A stretch of DNA of 64,000 bases from Cryptoclostridium sp964637365 (GCA_964637365.1 CAZWWH010000012.1:1-64000); one strand, 5' to 3'; numbered from the stretch's first letter, positions 50,433-60,113 are shown. Program-made: numbers and translations. The notes: a model not told the origin generated them from the letters alone.

Positions 50433-51320
50433 TTACGAGGGATTATCCGAAAGTTCTTCCATCACCTTGGGGGATTTTTGTTTCATGTGTTGGCCTAAAA
50501 TTTCCGCAACGTCCGTCACCGTCACAAAGGCGGAAGCGTCGGCGTCATGGATAATCTGCTTGATTTCTGAAAGCTCTAAGCGGGTTACAACACAGTAAAG
50601 CACGTCTTTTTCCCCGCTAACCAGACCTTCGCTCTCCATAAGGGTGCAGGTGCGGCCCATTTGGCGATAAATTTCCTCCGCCAGGGCACGGCCGTCCTCG
50701 GTAATAATCATCAGAGACTTTCCCTGTTCCATACCAACCTCCACCATGTCGATGATTTTGGAGGTGATAAAGTAGGTCAATAAGCTGTATAAGGCCCGAT
50801 CCCAGCCGAAAAGGATGCCCGCCACAGCGAAAATCACGATATTGATGACGAGAATTACCTGGCCCACCGAAGCATTGGTCTTTTTGTTGACCAGAAGGGC
50901 CACGATTTCCGTACCGTCAAGGCAACCGCCATGGCGCAGCACAAAGCCAACGCCGGCCCCTAACAGCACGCCGCCGAAGACCACAGCCAGCAAGGGCTCC
51001 TCCGTCACCGGCTCTACGTGGTGGAATACCGACAGCATGACGGAAAACAACACCATGCCGAAAATTCCGCGGAACAAAAACCGCTGACCCATTTGTTTGA
51101 AGCCGATGATGAGAAAGGGAATGTTCAGCACAAAGATAAAAATACTCAAGGAAAACCCTGTCAACTGGTTCAAAATAATGCTGATGCCGGTAACGCCGCC
51201 GTCTAAAATGGTGCAAGGCACCAAAAACGCTTCCAAAGCAAAAGAGGCCACCACAGCGCCAATGGCAATCATAAGATAAGAAGCGATGATAGCTTTTATG
51301 GATGTTTCTTTTTTTTGCAT
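50433..51320 (-). CDS. YitT-family membrane protein (DUF161/DUF2179)
   Basis: A 295-residue protein with five or six membrane helices in the first 195 residues (ILDGGVTGISIILNQLTG and GGCLDGTEIVALLVNKKTN are family landmarks) and a cytoplasmic DUF2179 domain (GKSLMIITEDGRALAEEIYRQ... DVLYCVVTRLELSEIKQII). The role of the family is unsettled. GGAG is 7 bases before ATG 51320. Monocistronic. Confidence 0.92.
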   Translation of the reverse strand: MQKKETSIKAIIASYLMIAIGAVVASFALEAFLVPCTILDGGVTGISIILNQLTGFSLSIFIFVLNIPFLIIGFKQMGQRFLFRGIFGMVLFSVMLSVFHHVEPVTEEPLLAVVFGGVLLGAGVGFVLRHGGCLDGTEIVALLVNKKTNASVGQVILVINIVIFAVAGILFGWDRALYSLLTYFITSKIIDMVEVGMEQGKSLMIITEDGRALAEEIYRQMGRTCTLMESEGLVSGEKDVLYCVVTRLELSEIKQIIHDADASAFVTVTDVAEILGQHMKQKSPKVMEELSDNPS

Positions 51321-51512
51321 AGGTCAACTCCATTCTGTGTTGGTTTGGCTGTCATTCAAGTCGCCCGTTCCAAGCCTTATCGACGGCTCGATATCGGAAG
51401 ATTTTTGCCTTACATATATTATATCATATTATTTGTGCAATCGAAACCCCACATCACCTTATAATGGACAAAACCGCCGTCCCGCGGCACGTTGACGATG
51501 GCAAACCGTTGA

Positions 51513-52466
51513 TTACAACAGGGAGGCCAGAAAGACCGACGCCGCATATCCCAGGTTCAAAAGGGGCGTTAAGGGAAGTACCGCCTTCATCCCCGCCATA
51601 CGGGTCTCGGCTCGAAACTCCATGGTCATGACGGCTTTGAATTTTTTCAAGCCCAGTATCACAAATATAGGGAAGACCCAGCAGCCTTTGGGGAAGGACA
51701 AAATTAAAATCAGTTCGATGAGGATGGCCGCGACCACATAGCCTCCCTTCAAAAGCAGGGTGGCCGTGGGGCGACCCACCAAAATGGGCATGGTATGACG
51801 ACCGGCCTCAATGTCCTTTTCAATATCGCAGACGTTGTTCAGCAGCAAAATGCAGCCAATGGTGATGATGTGCGGCAGGGCGTAAAGAAGCACTACCCAG
51901 TCGAGGCTTGCCGTCATGGTGTAATAAACGGCGAAGGTGATCACGCCGCCCATAGTAAATCCCGCTGCCAGTTCCCCAAAGGGCGTATGGGTAATGGGCA
52001 GGGGACCGCCGGCGTAGCAAACCACGATCAGCGCGCCAAAGGCTCCCATGACAAGCAGGGGCCATCCCACCTGAAAAAGCAGGTAGAGGGAGAGAAGCAG
52101 CGCCATGGTCAAATAGAATACTGCCAGCAGCGCCACGGTGCGGGGATGGAGATTATGATACACCATAGGCGCGTCGTGGGGGTCCAGGCAGTTTGCCAGA
52201 TTGTCCGTATCCTTTAAAAAGTCAAAGAGATGGTTCAATGCGTTGACGGCACAGTGCATCAGCACGGCGCAACATAAGAGCAGGATAAAGTTGAGAAAGG
52301 AGAATTGACCCTTCAAGCCATAGGCCAAAACAGCGCCCAAAAGTACCGGCAGGATGGAAGCCCCCCAGGTATTGGGGGTGGCCAGCTCCAGCCAGGCACG
52401 GAAGGTCATGGGCTTGTAGGATTGGGTCATTTTTTCCCGCCAACTTTTTTTCCAATTTATTTCCAT
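51513..52466 (-). CDS. UbiA-family prenyltransferase (MenA-like)
   Basis: A 317-residue membrane enzyme with nine helices. The first Asp motif NALNHLFDFLKDTD (Asn-x3-Asp-x3-Asp) and the second NNVCDIEKDIEAGRHT bind the prenyl diphosphate through Mg. The N-terminal TPNTWGASILPVLLGAVLAY suits MenA, which prenylates 1,4-dihydroxy-2-naphthoate for menaquinone. The start overlaps the ABC permease gene by 10 bp, so it belongs to that operon. No other men gene is in the window, so the substrate is uncertain. ATG 52430 is an alternative start. Confidence 0.85.
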   Translation of the reverse strand: MEINWKKSWREKMTQSYKPMTFRAWLELATPNTWGASILPVLLGAVLAYGLKGQFSFLNFILLLCCAVLMHCAVNALNHLFDFLKDTDNLANCLDPHDAPMVYHNLHPRTVALLAVFYLTMALLLSLYLLFQVGWPLLVMGAFGALIVVCYAGGPLPITHTPFGELAAGFTMGGVITFAVYYTMTASLDWVVLLYALPHIITIGCILLLNNVCDIEKDIEAGRHTMPILVGRPTATLLLKGGYVVAAILIELILILSFPKGCWVFPIFVILGLKKFKAVMTMEFRAETRMAGMKAVLPLTPLLNLGYAASVFLASLL

Positions 52467-53188
52467 GAAGTAACTTTCCTTTCCAAACAATCAAACAAAC
52501 AAAAAAGGGCAAAGCCCAGCAGCGCCAGGATGATGACGCCGGTGTAAAGATCCAAGTAATCCATTTTCTGCCAGCTGTTCATGATAAAGTACCCCATCCC
52601 TTGAGTCGTGCCGTAATTCTCCGCAAAAAACAGCACCGAAAGGGCGATGCCCGTGGTGACTTTTAAAGAGTTGAAGATGGCGGGCCACAGTCCCGGTAGA
52701 ATCACACGGCGGCAGATTTCCCCGCCAGAAAGGCCAAAGGACCGCATGACGTCGAAGGTTTCCTGGTCCATGGCCCGCACCGCTGCGGTAACGTCCATGA
52801 CAATGGGGAAAAAGATAATCATAAAAATCATGAGGATTTTAGAGATTTCCCCCAAGCCGAAAATTAGCATGAGAATGGGCAAAAGCGCTAGCTTTGGTAT
52901 GGGATAAGAAAAATAAATCAGGGGGGACAGCACTTGGCTCGCCCCTTTGTGGTAGCCGATGAGAAGCCCCAAGGGCATCCCCAGCAGAAGGGCCAATACC
53001 GTGGCACAAAAAATTCGCCAAAAGCTGGCCAAAATATTGGCGGCCATGGCCTGTTGAAACACCGTGGGAATATTCCGCAGTACCGCCCAGGGCGACGGTA
53101 CTGTGGGGTTGTCCCAAATCAGGGCGAAAAGCCCCCACAGGAGAAAGGTAACGGCCAAAACCCCCAGGGCCTTTAAAACTTGTTTCAT
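52457..53188 (-). CDS. ABC transporter permease (SsuC/TauC type)
   Basis: A 243-residue permease with six helices and the EAA-like loop VRAMDQETFDVMRSFGLSGGEICRRVILP, which contacts the ATPase. It resembles nitrate/sulfonate/taurine and thiamine-precursor importers. ATG 53188 overlaps the ATPase stop by 4 bp and follows AAGGA at 6 bases; a longer frame to 53251 lies inside the ATPase gene. It overlaps the prenyltransferase gene by 10 bp. Confidence 0.92.
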   Translation of the reverse strand: MKQVLKALGVLAVTFLLWGLFALIWDNPTVPSPWAVLRNIPTVFQQAMAANILASFWRIFCATVLALLLGMPLGLLIGYHKGASQVLSPLIYFSYPIPKLALLPILMLIFGLGEISKILMIFMIIFFPIVMDVTAAVRAMDQETFDVMRSFGLSGGEICRRVILPGLWPAIFNSLKVTTGIALSVLFFAENYGTTQGMGYFIMNSWQKMDYLDLYTGVIILALLGFALFCLFDCLERKVTSWK

Positions 53189-53883
53189 AGCTTTTCCTTG
53201 ATCTCCTTTGCCAAAATGGGGAGACGAAGCTCCCTGTCCTCCGAAGCCCATAGGGGATTTTCCAGAACCTCGGCAATGGCCCCATCTCTGAAAATCAAAA
53301 GGTAGCGACCTAAGGTCAGAGCCTCCCTGATGTCGTGAGTCACCATCACCGTAGTGATGGGATGGCGGCGGAAGGTATCGAGGAATACCCGGTGTGCCTC
53401 ATCTCTGGTAATGGCGTCCAAAGCACCGAAGGCCTCATCCAGCAGCAGCACATGGGGATTGGTTAAAAAAGCCCTGGCCATAGCGGCCCGCTGACATTGG
53501 CCGCCGCTGATGTGGCGAGGATATTGGTTCAGCAAAGAGCCGATGCCCAATTCCTCACAAAGGTCTTCCATGGCCTTGGGGTCAAATTTCCCCCGCAGCT
53601 TAAAGGGCAAAGCGATGTTTTCCCCCACGGTTTTCCAGGGAATCAGGCCGTTGCTCTGGGGCACCAGAGCAACGCGGTGTTCCTGGGGATCGAGGGGAGC
53701 GTCGTTCCACAGAACCTGCCCGCCATGGGGCAAAATGGAGGCCACCGCCTTAATGAGAGTGCTTTTGCCGCTGCCGCTTTTGCCCACCACGGCGTAAACG
53801 GCTTTTTCCGCAAAGCCGAAGGACAAATCCTCGATGATATTCTGTTTGCCGTAAGAAACGGAAAGGCGCTCCAGCCGCAGCAC
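53185..53883 (-). CDS. ABC transporter ATP-binding protein (SsuB/TauB type)
   Basis: A 232-residue importer ATPase: Walker A GKSGSGKSTLIKAVA near residue 34, Q-loop PQSNGLIPWKTV, signature ISGGQCQRAAMARAF, Walker B LLLDEAFGALD and H-loop VTHDIREAL. I take the GTG at 53883 (AAGGGGG at 7 bases) as start, because the upstream frame lacks a site and adds a non-family N-terminus. First gene of ATPase-permease-UbiA; the binding-protein gene is divergent 128 bp away. Confidence 0.92.
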   Translation of the reverse strand: MLRLERLSVSYGKQNIIEDLSFGFAEKAVYAVVGKSGSGKSTLIKAVASILPHGGQVLWNDAPLDPQEHRVALVPQSNGLIPWKTVGENIALPFKLRGKFDPKAMEDLCEELGIGSLLNQYPRHISGGQCQRAAMARAFLTNPHVLLLDEAFGALDAITRDEAHRVFLDTFRRHPITTVMVTHDIREALTLGRYLLIFRDGAIAEVLENPLWASEDRELRLPILAKEIKEKL

Positions 53884-54011
53884 GTTTTGGCCCCCTTTTT
53901 GATTAATTACCGTTATTATATCAGAGTTACCGCAAAAACCGCAAGGATACAAAATTTGTTGAAAATGAAAACCTATGGTATAATGGAAGAAAAATAAAAG
54001 GACGAATTTAC

Positions 54012-54941
54012 ATGAAAAAATTTTTGCTGATGTTATGCAGCCTTTTGCTGCTCATTTCTTTTGCTGCTTGCGGTAACAGCCAGACGGATTCTGAAGAAAC
54101 CACCGCAACAATGACCGTGGCGGCCATGCCCTCCATCGACAAGATTCCCATCATCGTCGGGATGGAACAGGGCTATTTTGGGGACCATGGCCTTAACGTA
54201 ACCTTGGAAAATTTCCAAAGTCCCACAGACCGCAACGCCGCCTTGCAAGCCGGCGAGGTGGACGGTGTGATGTCCGACATGGTGGCCGATGTTCTGTATT
54301 TGGCCGCGGGAATGGATATGAAGATGACCTCTTTGATTCAAACGGATTTCGCCGTCATCGCTTCGGCGTCTTCGGGCATTGCTTCCTTTGAGGATATCAC
54401 GGTAGAGCACAGCAACGGCATTGCCTTAAACTGCTTAATGGAATACATTGCCGATGCTGCGGGGCCCGCAAAAAAAATCATGGTGCCCGACGTCATGACC
54501 CGCATTGAACAGGTATTAAGCGGCGATCTGGATTTGGCGGTGGTACCGGAGCCCTACGGTTCCATGGCGGTTGCCCGGGGGGCGGTGCGGGTCGGCAGTG
54601 CCAATGATTTGGGGATTTACGCCGCAGTGATGCTGTTCCCCGCCAGCTATATCGAAGCCCACAGCGACGCCGTGACGGCCTTTTATGCGGGATACCAGGA
54701 CGCCGTGGACTACCTCCAAAAAAACGGCATTGACAGCGTTCTCGATACCGTTATTGAAGTGGGGGAATTTTCCGAAAGCGCCGTCGATGGTCTGCGGGAA
54801 GCGGAATTCGTTTCCCTGACCGCTCCGGAGAAAAGCCAGTTCAACGATATTATTGCCTGGATGAATCAGCATCCGGAATTCGACGGCCCTTATGATGATT
54901 TGGATTTCCGGGATATCACTGATTTTTCCTTTCTTCCATAA
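54012..54941 (+). CDS. ABC substrate-binding lipoprotein (NMT1/SsuA-like)
   Basis: A 309-residue lipoprotein: signal peptide MKKFLLMLCSLLLLISFAAC with the lipidated Cys20. The mature part has TVAAMPSIDKIPIIVGMEQG, then QGYFGDHGLNVTLENF and GDLDLAVVPEPYGSMA, as in NMT1/THI5-like and SsuA/TauA binding proteins for thiamine pyrimidine precursors, sulfonates or nitrate. It stands divergent from the ATPase-permease-UbiA operon and surely feeds that transporter. Ligand unknown; the prenyltransferase neighbour raises the idea of an aromatic quinone precursor. Confidence 0.88.
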   Translation: MKKFLLMLCSLLLLISFAACGNSQTDSEETTATMTVAAMPSIDKIPIIVGMEQGYFGDHGLNVTLENFQSPTDRNAALQAGEVDGVMSDMVADVLYLAAGMDMKMTSLIQTDFAVIASASSGIASFEDITVEHSNGIALNCLMEYIADAAGPAKKIMVPDVMTRIEQVLSGDLDLAVVPEPYGSMAVARGAVRVGSANDLGIYAAVMLFPASYIEAHSDAVTAFYAGYQDAVDYLQKNGIDSVLDTVIEVGEFSESAVDGLREAEFVSLTAPEKSQFNDIIAWMNQHPEFDGPYDDLDFRDITDFSFLP

Positions 54942-54946
54942 AAATG

Positions 54947-54976
54947 ACCGGCTGCTTTCGGGCAGCCGGTTTTTTA
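54947..54976 (+). terminator. Terminator of the binding-protein gene
   Basis: ACCGGCTGC pairs with GCAGCCGGT and six T follow. Confidence 0.92.
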
Positions 54977-55789
54977 ACAAATATTTGTCCGTATAATTTC
55001 TGTGATATCATCGAGACAGCGCTGGAATCTCGTCCGAAATATTGCCATATCCGTAGATAGCACCTCTACCTTTCCGCTGCCCAGCTCGTTCTCCAAGCCC
55101 TCCTGGGCTAAAATATGGGTCAGATGCCGCACCGTGCCTTCGCCGCCGTCGATGATTTCGGCGTAGGGATAATCCCTGCGAATCAGGGGCAGTAGGAACA
55201 GATAATGGGTACAGCCCAGCACAATGCCGTCTACGTGGCCGAGACCATGAAAGAGATCCTCCAAAAAGGCTTCCCCCATGGAATCATTATAGTGGCCGTA
55301 CTCCACCAAATCAGCGAGACCTGGGGCGGGAAGGTTCACAATATCCCCCCGTGCCTGGCATTGGGCAAAGAGATGGCGGAATTTTTCCTCCCGCAGGGTC
55401 AGGGCAGTCGCGATAACGGCAATGCGCTTATTGTGGCATTGCTCTACCGCAGGCTTTAAGGCGGGCTCCATGCCGAGAATGGGCAAATCGTATTTTGCCC
55501 TTAAATCCTTAATGGCGATGCTGGTGGCGGTGTTGCAGGCAATGACTATGGCCTTCGCTCCCCGGTTTACCATAATTTCGGCAGCACGCAGCACCTCATG
55601 GCGGATCACCTCGGGGTCATTGTCGCCATAGGGAAAGTGGGCCGTGTCTGCGTAATATATAAAATCCTCTTGCGGCAGCGCCAATTTCGCCCTACCCAAT
55701 ACCGAGATCCCGCCCACGCCGGAGTCAAAAATCCCGATGGGGGATGTCTTTGGCTGTGTCAAATCAATCACCTCGGCCATATTATACAA
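54974..55789 (-). CDS. murI: Glutamate racemase
   Basis: A 271-residue enzyme making D-glutamate for peptidoglycan. GIFDSGVGGISVL holds the substrate Asp-Ser; the two catalytic Cys are Cys85 in IACNTATS and Cys193 in LGCTHYLFLLP; YYADTAHFPYG near 45 is also conserved. ATG 55780 (MAEVID) is an alternative start. It is transcribed away from serC. No cell-wall genes are adjacent. Confidence 0.96.
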   Translation of the reverse strand: MYNMAEVIDLTQPKTSPIGIFDSGVGGISVLGRAKLALPQEDFIYYADTAHFPYGDNDPEVIRHEVLRAAEIMVNRGAKAIVIACNTATSIAIKDLRAKYDLPILGMEPALKPAVEQCHNKRIAVIATALTLREEKFRHLFAQCQARGDIVNLPAPGLADLVEYGHYNDSMGEAFLEDLFHGLGHVDGIVLGCTHYLFLLPLIRRDYPYAEIIDGGEGTVRHLTHILAQEGLENELGSGKVEVLSTDMAIFRTRFQRCLDDITEIIRTNIC

Positions 55790-55895
55790 CGATTTTTTAA
55801 AAAATGGAAGTTTCTCCGTTGAGATTTATAGAAAATGTGTTATAATATATAGATTGACATGGAACCAAAGATTCCTTAACATAGGAGGCATTTTT

Positions 55896-56975
55896 ATGAG
55901 CCAGATATATAATTTTTACGCAGGCCCCGCCATTATCGCCAAAGAAGTGCTGGAACGGGCAAAGGACGAATTTTTGGATTTCCGCGGCACCGGCATGTCG
56001 GTATTGGAAATCAGCCACCGGGCCAAAGCCTTTGATGATGTTATGGTAGAGGCCGAAGCCAATGTGAAAAAGCTTTTGGGCCTGGGTGACGATTACCAGG
56101 TGCTATTCCTCCAGGGCGGCGCAAGCACCCAGTTCTCTATGATTCCCATGAACTTTCTTCTGGAAGGCCGCACTGCCGATTATATTCTCACCGGCTCCTG
56201 GTCCCAAAAGGCCCTGAAAGAAGCGAAGAAAATCGGCGCCACCCATGTGGTCTTTGACGACAGTGAAAATAATTTCCGCCGCGTTCCCCGTCAGGAGGAA
56301 CTGCAATTCAGTGAAAATCCTGTTTATGTCCACATGACCACCAACAACACCATTTATGGCACGGAATTCCATACCATGCCCGAAGTCAACGCCCCTCTGG
56401 TGGCGGATATGTCCTCAGACATTATGTCTCATCCCTTCGACGCCACGAAATTTGACTTGATTTACGCCGGCGCCCAAAAGAACCTTGGCCCCTCCGGCGT
56501 TACCGTGGTCATCGTGAAAAAGGATTTCCTGGCCACGGCCCAGGAGGTCAACGCCACGATGCTGAAATATTCCACCCACGCGGAAAAGAATTCCCTGTAT
56601 AACACTCCTCCCTGCTTCAGTGTTTACATGGTGAACCTCGTTTGCCAGTGGCTTTTGGAACAGGGTGGTCTCACCGAGATGGAGAAAAAAAACCAGCGGA
56701 AGGCCCAATACATCTACGACGCCATTGACAATAGTAATGGCTACTATATTGGCCACGCGGAAAAGGATAGTCGTTCTCTGATGAACATCACCTTCACCAT
56801 GGCCAACAGCGAGCTGGAAAAGGAATTCGTAGCCCAAGGCGAAGCCCAGGGATTCATCGGCATCAAAGGCCACCGCTCCGTCGGCGGTCTGCGGGCTTCC
56901 CTTTACAATGCCATGCCCGAGGAAGGCGCCAAAGCCCTGGCGGAATTTATGGCGGACTTTCAAGCGAAACACTGA
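55896..56975 (+). CDS. serC: Phosphoserine aminotransferase
   Basis: A 359-residue class V aminotransferase that turns 3-phosphohydroxypyruvate into phosphoserine. YNFYAGPAIIAKEVLERAKDE-like start, GTGMSVLEISHR, LFLQGGASTQFSMIP, and the PLP Lys195 in YAGAQKNLGPSG identify SerC; HRSVGGLRASLYNAMP near the end is the phosphate-binding signature. ATAGGAGG precedes ATG 55896; the frame upstream is open but has no site. serA and serB are not in the window. Confidence 0.95.
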   Translation: MSQIYNFYAGPAIIAKEVLERAKDEFLDFRGTGMSVLEISHRAKAFDDVMVEAEANVKKLLGLGDDYQVLFLQGGASTQFSMIPMNFLLEGRTADYILTGSWSQKALKEAKKIGATHVVFDDSENNFRRVPRQEELQFSENPVYVHMTTNNTIYGTEFHTMPEVNAPLVADMSSDIMSHPFDATKFDLIYAGAQKNLGPSGVTVVIVKKDFLATAQEVNATMLKYSTHAEKNSLYNTPPCFSVYMVNLVCQWLLEQGGLTEMEKKNQRKAQYIYDAIDNSNGYYIGHAEKDSRSLMNITFTMANSELEKEFVAQGEAQGFIGIKGHRSVGGLRASLYNAMPEEGAKALAEFMADFQAKH

Positions 56976-57034
56976 GTTTTACGCCAGCGCTGTTAGTATG
57001 TTGGCGTTTGCCGCACTGCCTTACGCGCTAATTC

Positions 57035-57073
57035 TGTCAGTGCATTAGTGATTTTTATACTAATACACTGACA
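57035..57073 (+). other. Hairpin downstream of serC
   Basis: TGTCAGTGCATTAGT pairs with ACTAATACACTGACA (one mismatch), loop 9 nt, with no T run. It may protect a 3' end or be an operator; a weaker stem, ACGCCA/TGGCGT, lies at 56981-57007. Confidence 0.5.
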
Positions 57074-57163
57074 ATATCACTCTCTTCCTTCCGTGAGAGA
57101 TCGCCACGCTGTTTCTCTTGGTGCTTTTATTATGATATTGTTGTCGAATTTGGACAAAAAATG

Positions 57164-57982
57164 TCACATTTGGCGAAAGAATTCGATCATTTCGTTGGTG
57201 AGAGAGACAGTATTGTCGGTGGGAGGAAGCTCATCTCGGTGGAACCAGCGGGCCTCGGCCAGCTCGGTTTCGTCCAGAGTGATTTTATCGCTGCCGTCTA
57301 TCTCCGCAAAAAATCCCATTAAGAGAGTATCAGTAAAGGGCCAGGGCTGGCTTTTATAATAGTGCAGGTTCTTCACCTTAAGCCCCACTTCCTCCATGAC
57401 CTCACGGTGGACGGTACCCTCAATGGTCTCGCCAATTTCGTTGTATCCCGCCACTAGAGCATATTTTTTGTAGGCACGGCCGGCGTATTTGGTCATCAAT
57501 AAGCGATCCCCATTGGTGACGGCTACAATTACTGACGGCGCGATGGTGGGATACTCCACATTGCCGCAGGCAGGACAAAAAAGAGCCCGCTCATGCTGAT
57601 GGTGCTCCATCTTTTGGCCGCATTGGCCACAGAAACGGCGGCGCCGGTACCAGCGCACCAGCTGAAGGCCTACGATGGCTGCAAAGGCCTGCCACATGGG
57701 GGTAGCGAACCGCAGCCGGTCGGGAGAGATATATTGGAAGTTTTCTCCCTCCTCCAAAGAAACATCGCACCAATAGTAGTGCTGTTGGTCAAGGGAAAAT
57801 AGATCGCGGCAGACCGCGAAGTCAACTTTGGGAAAATCTTGAAATTGCGGCAGACATAGGCTGACATCATTGTTTTTTACCAAAAGATCCTCACCGCGGA
57901 AACAGAGGAAAACATCCTGTTTTTTTGGAGGCTTTGGGGTAAATTCATTGTGAAATTCGTGGGGTGTAATATCTTGAAACAT
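57164..57982 (-). CDS. nudC: NAD(+)/NADH pyrophosphatase (Nudix)
   Basis: A 272-residue NudC-type hydrolase that splits NADH and can remove NAD caps from RNA. A zinc ribbon FCGQCGQKME...LFCPACG lies near residue 125; the Nudix box GETIEGTVHREVMEEVGLKV has all catalytic Glu; SQPWPF, 8 residues on, is the NADH-specific motif. I start at 57982, where AAAGGA is 6 bases upstream. It is convergent with serC and divergent from the glycine riboswitch unit. Confidence 0.95.
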   Translation of the reverse strand: MFQDITPHEFHNEFTPKPPKKQDVFLCFRGEDLLVKNNDVSLCLPQFQDFPKVDFAVCRDLFSLDQQHYYWCDVSLEEGENFQYISPDRLRFATPMWQAFAAIVGLQLVRWYRRRRFCGQCGQKMEHHQHERALFCPACGNVEYPTIAPSVIVAVTNGDRLLMTKYAGRAYKKYALVAGYNEIGETIEGTVHREVMEEVGLKVKNLHYYKSQPWPFTDTLLMGFFAEIDGSDKITLDETELAEARWFHRDELPPTDNTVSLTNEMIEFFRQM

Positions 57983-58121
57983 GGGATGTCCTTTCGATAA
58001 CATATCGTTATTAAAATTATATCACAGTTAAGTAAGATTTACAAAATTGCATTTCTTATATGAAATTTTTTTGAAAACCACAGAATTTGTGGAAATTTTA
58101 CAAATTATTGCAAAATAAGAC

Positions 58122-58150
58122 TTGCAATTTATTGTAAATTGTAGTAAGAT
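58122..58150 (+). promoter_or_regulatory. Promoter of the glycine riboswitch transcript
   Basis: TTGCAA, 17 bases, TAAGAT, some 25 bp before the riboswitch. Confidence 0.65.
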
Positions 58151-58174
58151 ATCTTCACTTAATTTCATAGGATT

Positions 58175-58362
58175 CATGAGCCATAGGAAGCTTGCAGAAG
58201 AATAGGCGAAAGCCTTACCGAAGGTGTAACACTCCCAGGTGTCCGCAAGGATGAGGACTGTAAGCCGATGGCCCTCTGGAGAATCCCGTTTTACGGGTGC
58301 CGAAGGGGCAAGGTGCGTTTTCCGCACTAATCTCTCAGGCAAAAGGACAGAGAGAAATGTTC
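58175..58362 (+). promoter_or_regulatory. Tandem glycine riboswitch
   Basis: The second aptamer is canonical: CTCTGGAGAATC, GCCGAAGGGGCAA, AATCTCTCAGGCAAAAGGACAGAG. The preceding segment has the matching but more divergent set GGCGAAAGCC, ACCGAAGGTGTAACAC, CAGGTGTCCGCAAGGATGAGGAC, so two aptamers stand in series. The gene downstream is a glycine/alanine symporter. Confidence 0.93.
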
Positions 58363-58508
58363 AATAGCCTGCTTATTTCAGCAGTGAATTGTTTGGGGTT
58401 TTTTCTGTTTCTTAAAGAGTAAAACGAGAGTTTTACTCTTTTTCTGTTTTTTTGGGGAAACAGAGGGAAACGGATGAATCATAGAATTTATTTAGAAGGA
58501 GAAACACT

Positions 58509-59894
58509 ATGGAATCATTTTTTGCTTTTCTAAACGGGTACCTTTGGGGATGGCCCATGCTCATTCTCTTAATCGGTACTCACCTTTTCATGACGGTTCG
58601 CACCGGGGTTATCCAAAGAAAAGTTGGTCTTGGGATTAAACTTTCCGTAACCAAGGATAATGATGGCGCGGGCGACGTTTCCCAGTTTGGCGCTTTGGCC
58701 ACCGCTCTTGCCTCCACAGTAGGGACAGGGAATATCGTCGGCGTTGGTACTGCCGTTGCCTTGGGCGGTCCCGGGGCCATCCTTTGGATGTGGCTCACCG
58801 GGGTTTTCGGGATTGCCACCAAATATTCCGAATCCCTCATTGCCGTAAAATACCGTGTAAAAACCAGTGACGGCACCATGCTGGGCGGTGCTATGTACGC
58901 CCTGGAACGTGGTTTGAAATGCCGCTGGGCCGGCTTGATTTTCGCCGCGCTTACTGCTTTGGCAGCTTTTGGGATTGGTTGCTTTGTACAGGAAAAAGCT
59001 ATCATCAACATCGTGAATGCCAACACTGGCGTTCCCTCTTGGCTTATTGGTATTATCATCGCCATTTTGGTTGGTGTGGTCATCATCGGCGGGGTAAAAT
59101 CCATCGCCAAATGCTGCACAATTTTGGTTCCCTTCATGGCAATTTTCTATGTAATTGGCTGTATTGTTATTTTGGTCATGAACCACGCATTCCTTATTGA
59201 CTCTATCGTTGTTATCTGCAAAGCTGCTTTTAATCCGGCTGCTGCCGGCGGTGGTTTTGTAGGCGCCACAATTATGATGGCCATGCGCTATGGGGTTGCC
59301 CGCGGTTTGTTCTCCAATGAATCTGGTATGGGTTCCGCTCCCATTGTTGCCTCTGCTGCTCAAACCAGAAACCCTGTGCGTCAGGCTTTGGTTTCCGCCA
59401 CTGGTACCTTCTGGGATACTGTTGTTATCTGCGCTATGACCGGTCTCGTATTGGTCAGCACCATTTTGGCCAATCCCTCCGTTGATTTCGCTTCTTTGGG
59501 CGACGGCGGCGCTTTGACCACTTTGGCTTTTGACCAGATCCCTGTATTCGGCTCCATCATCCTTACCATTGGTATTATTACCTTTGCTTTCTCCACCATT
59601 CTTGGTTGGTCTTACTATGGCGAACGCGGCGTGGAATATCTTTTCGGGAAAAAAGGTATCTTGCCCTATCGCATTATCTGGGTGATTGCTCTTATCGCCG
59701 GTTCCTTCATCATGTCCTTGGGCGCTGTATTTGAAATGGCCGACACCTTAAACGCTTTGATGGCTATCCCGAACTTGATTGCCGTTTTGCTTCTTTCCAA
59801 TGTCATTGCCAAAGAAACCAAATACTATCTTGGCAACGGCTGCGAACATTTGGATGAATTCGACAAGGATCCCATCCCTGAAGTAGAACGCTGA
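58509..59894 (+). CDS. Alanine/glycine:cation symporter (AGCS family)
   Basis: A 461-residue transporter with about ten helices. Family marks are VSQFGALATALASTVGTGNIVGVG near residue 58, the motif GPGAILWMWLTG, GLFSNESGMGSAPIVASAA near residue 275 and FSTILGWSYYGERGVEYLFG near 358. The glycine riboswitch just upstream makes glycine the likely substrate, used for efflux or uptake as the cell handles excess. AGAAGGAG precedes the ATG. Monocistronic. Confidence 0.95.
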   Translation: MESFFAFLNGYLWGWPMLILLIGTHLFMTVRTGVIQRKVGLGIKLSVTKDNDGAGDVSQFGALATALASTVGTGNIVGVGTAVALGGPGAILWMWLTGVFGIATKYSESLIAVKYRVKTSDGTMLGGAMYALERGLKCRWAGLIFAALTALAAFGIGCFVQEKAIINIVNANTGVPSWLIGIIIAILVGVVIIGGVKSIAKCCTILVPFMAIFYVIGCIVILVMNHAFLIDSIVVICKAAFNPAAAGGGFVGATIMMAMRYGVARGLFSNESGMGSAPIVASAAQTRNPVRQALVSATGTFWDTVVICAMTGLVLVSTILANPSVDFASLGDGGALTTLAFDQIPVFGSIILTIGIITFAFSTILGWSYYGERGVEYLFGKKGILPYRIIWVIALIAGSFIMSLGAVFEMADTLNALMAIPNLIAVLLLSNVIAKETKYYLGNGCEHLDEFDKDPIPEVER

Positions 59895-59925
59895 GCAATA
59901 TAAAATCATATTAAAGTGTTATAAC

Positions 59926-59960
59926 CCCCGAAGCGAATTTTCATTCACTTCGGGAGTTTT
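59926..59960 (+). terminator. Terminator of the symporter gene
   Basis: CCCGAAG pairs with CTTCGGG and AGTTTTC follows. Confidence 0.7.
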
Positions 59961-60113
59961 CATTGCACGGCTTGAATAATGCTCACAAAAATGATAATGC
60001 CTAAAATACGGGTGATCTAACACTGCGGCGAGATGATTATTTAGGGATCATATATTATAATAGCAATGAGTTTGCCATGGAGTTTTATCTCTAAAACGAC
60101 TCAGATCATATAA

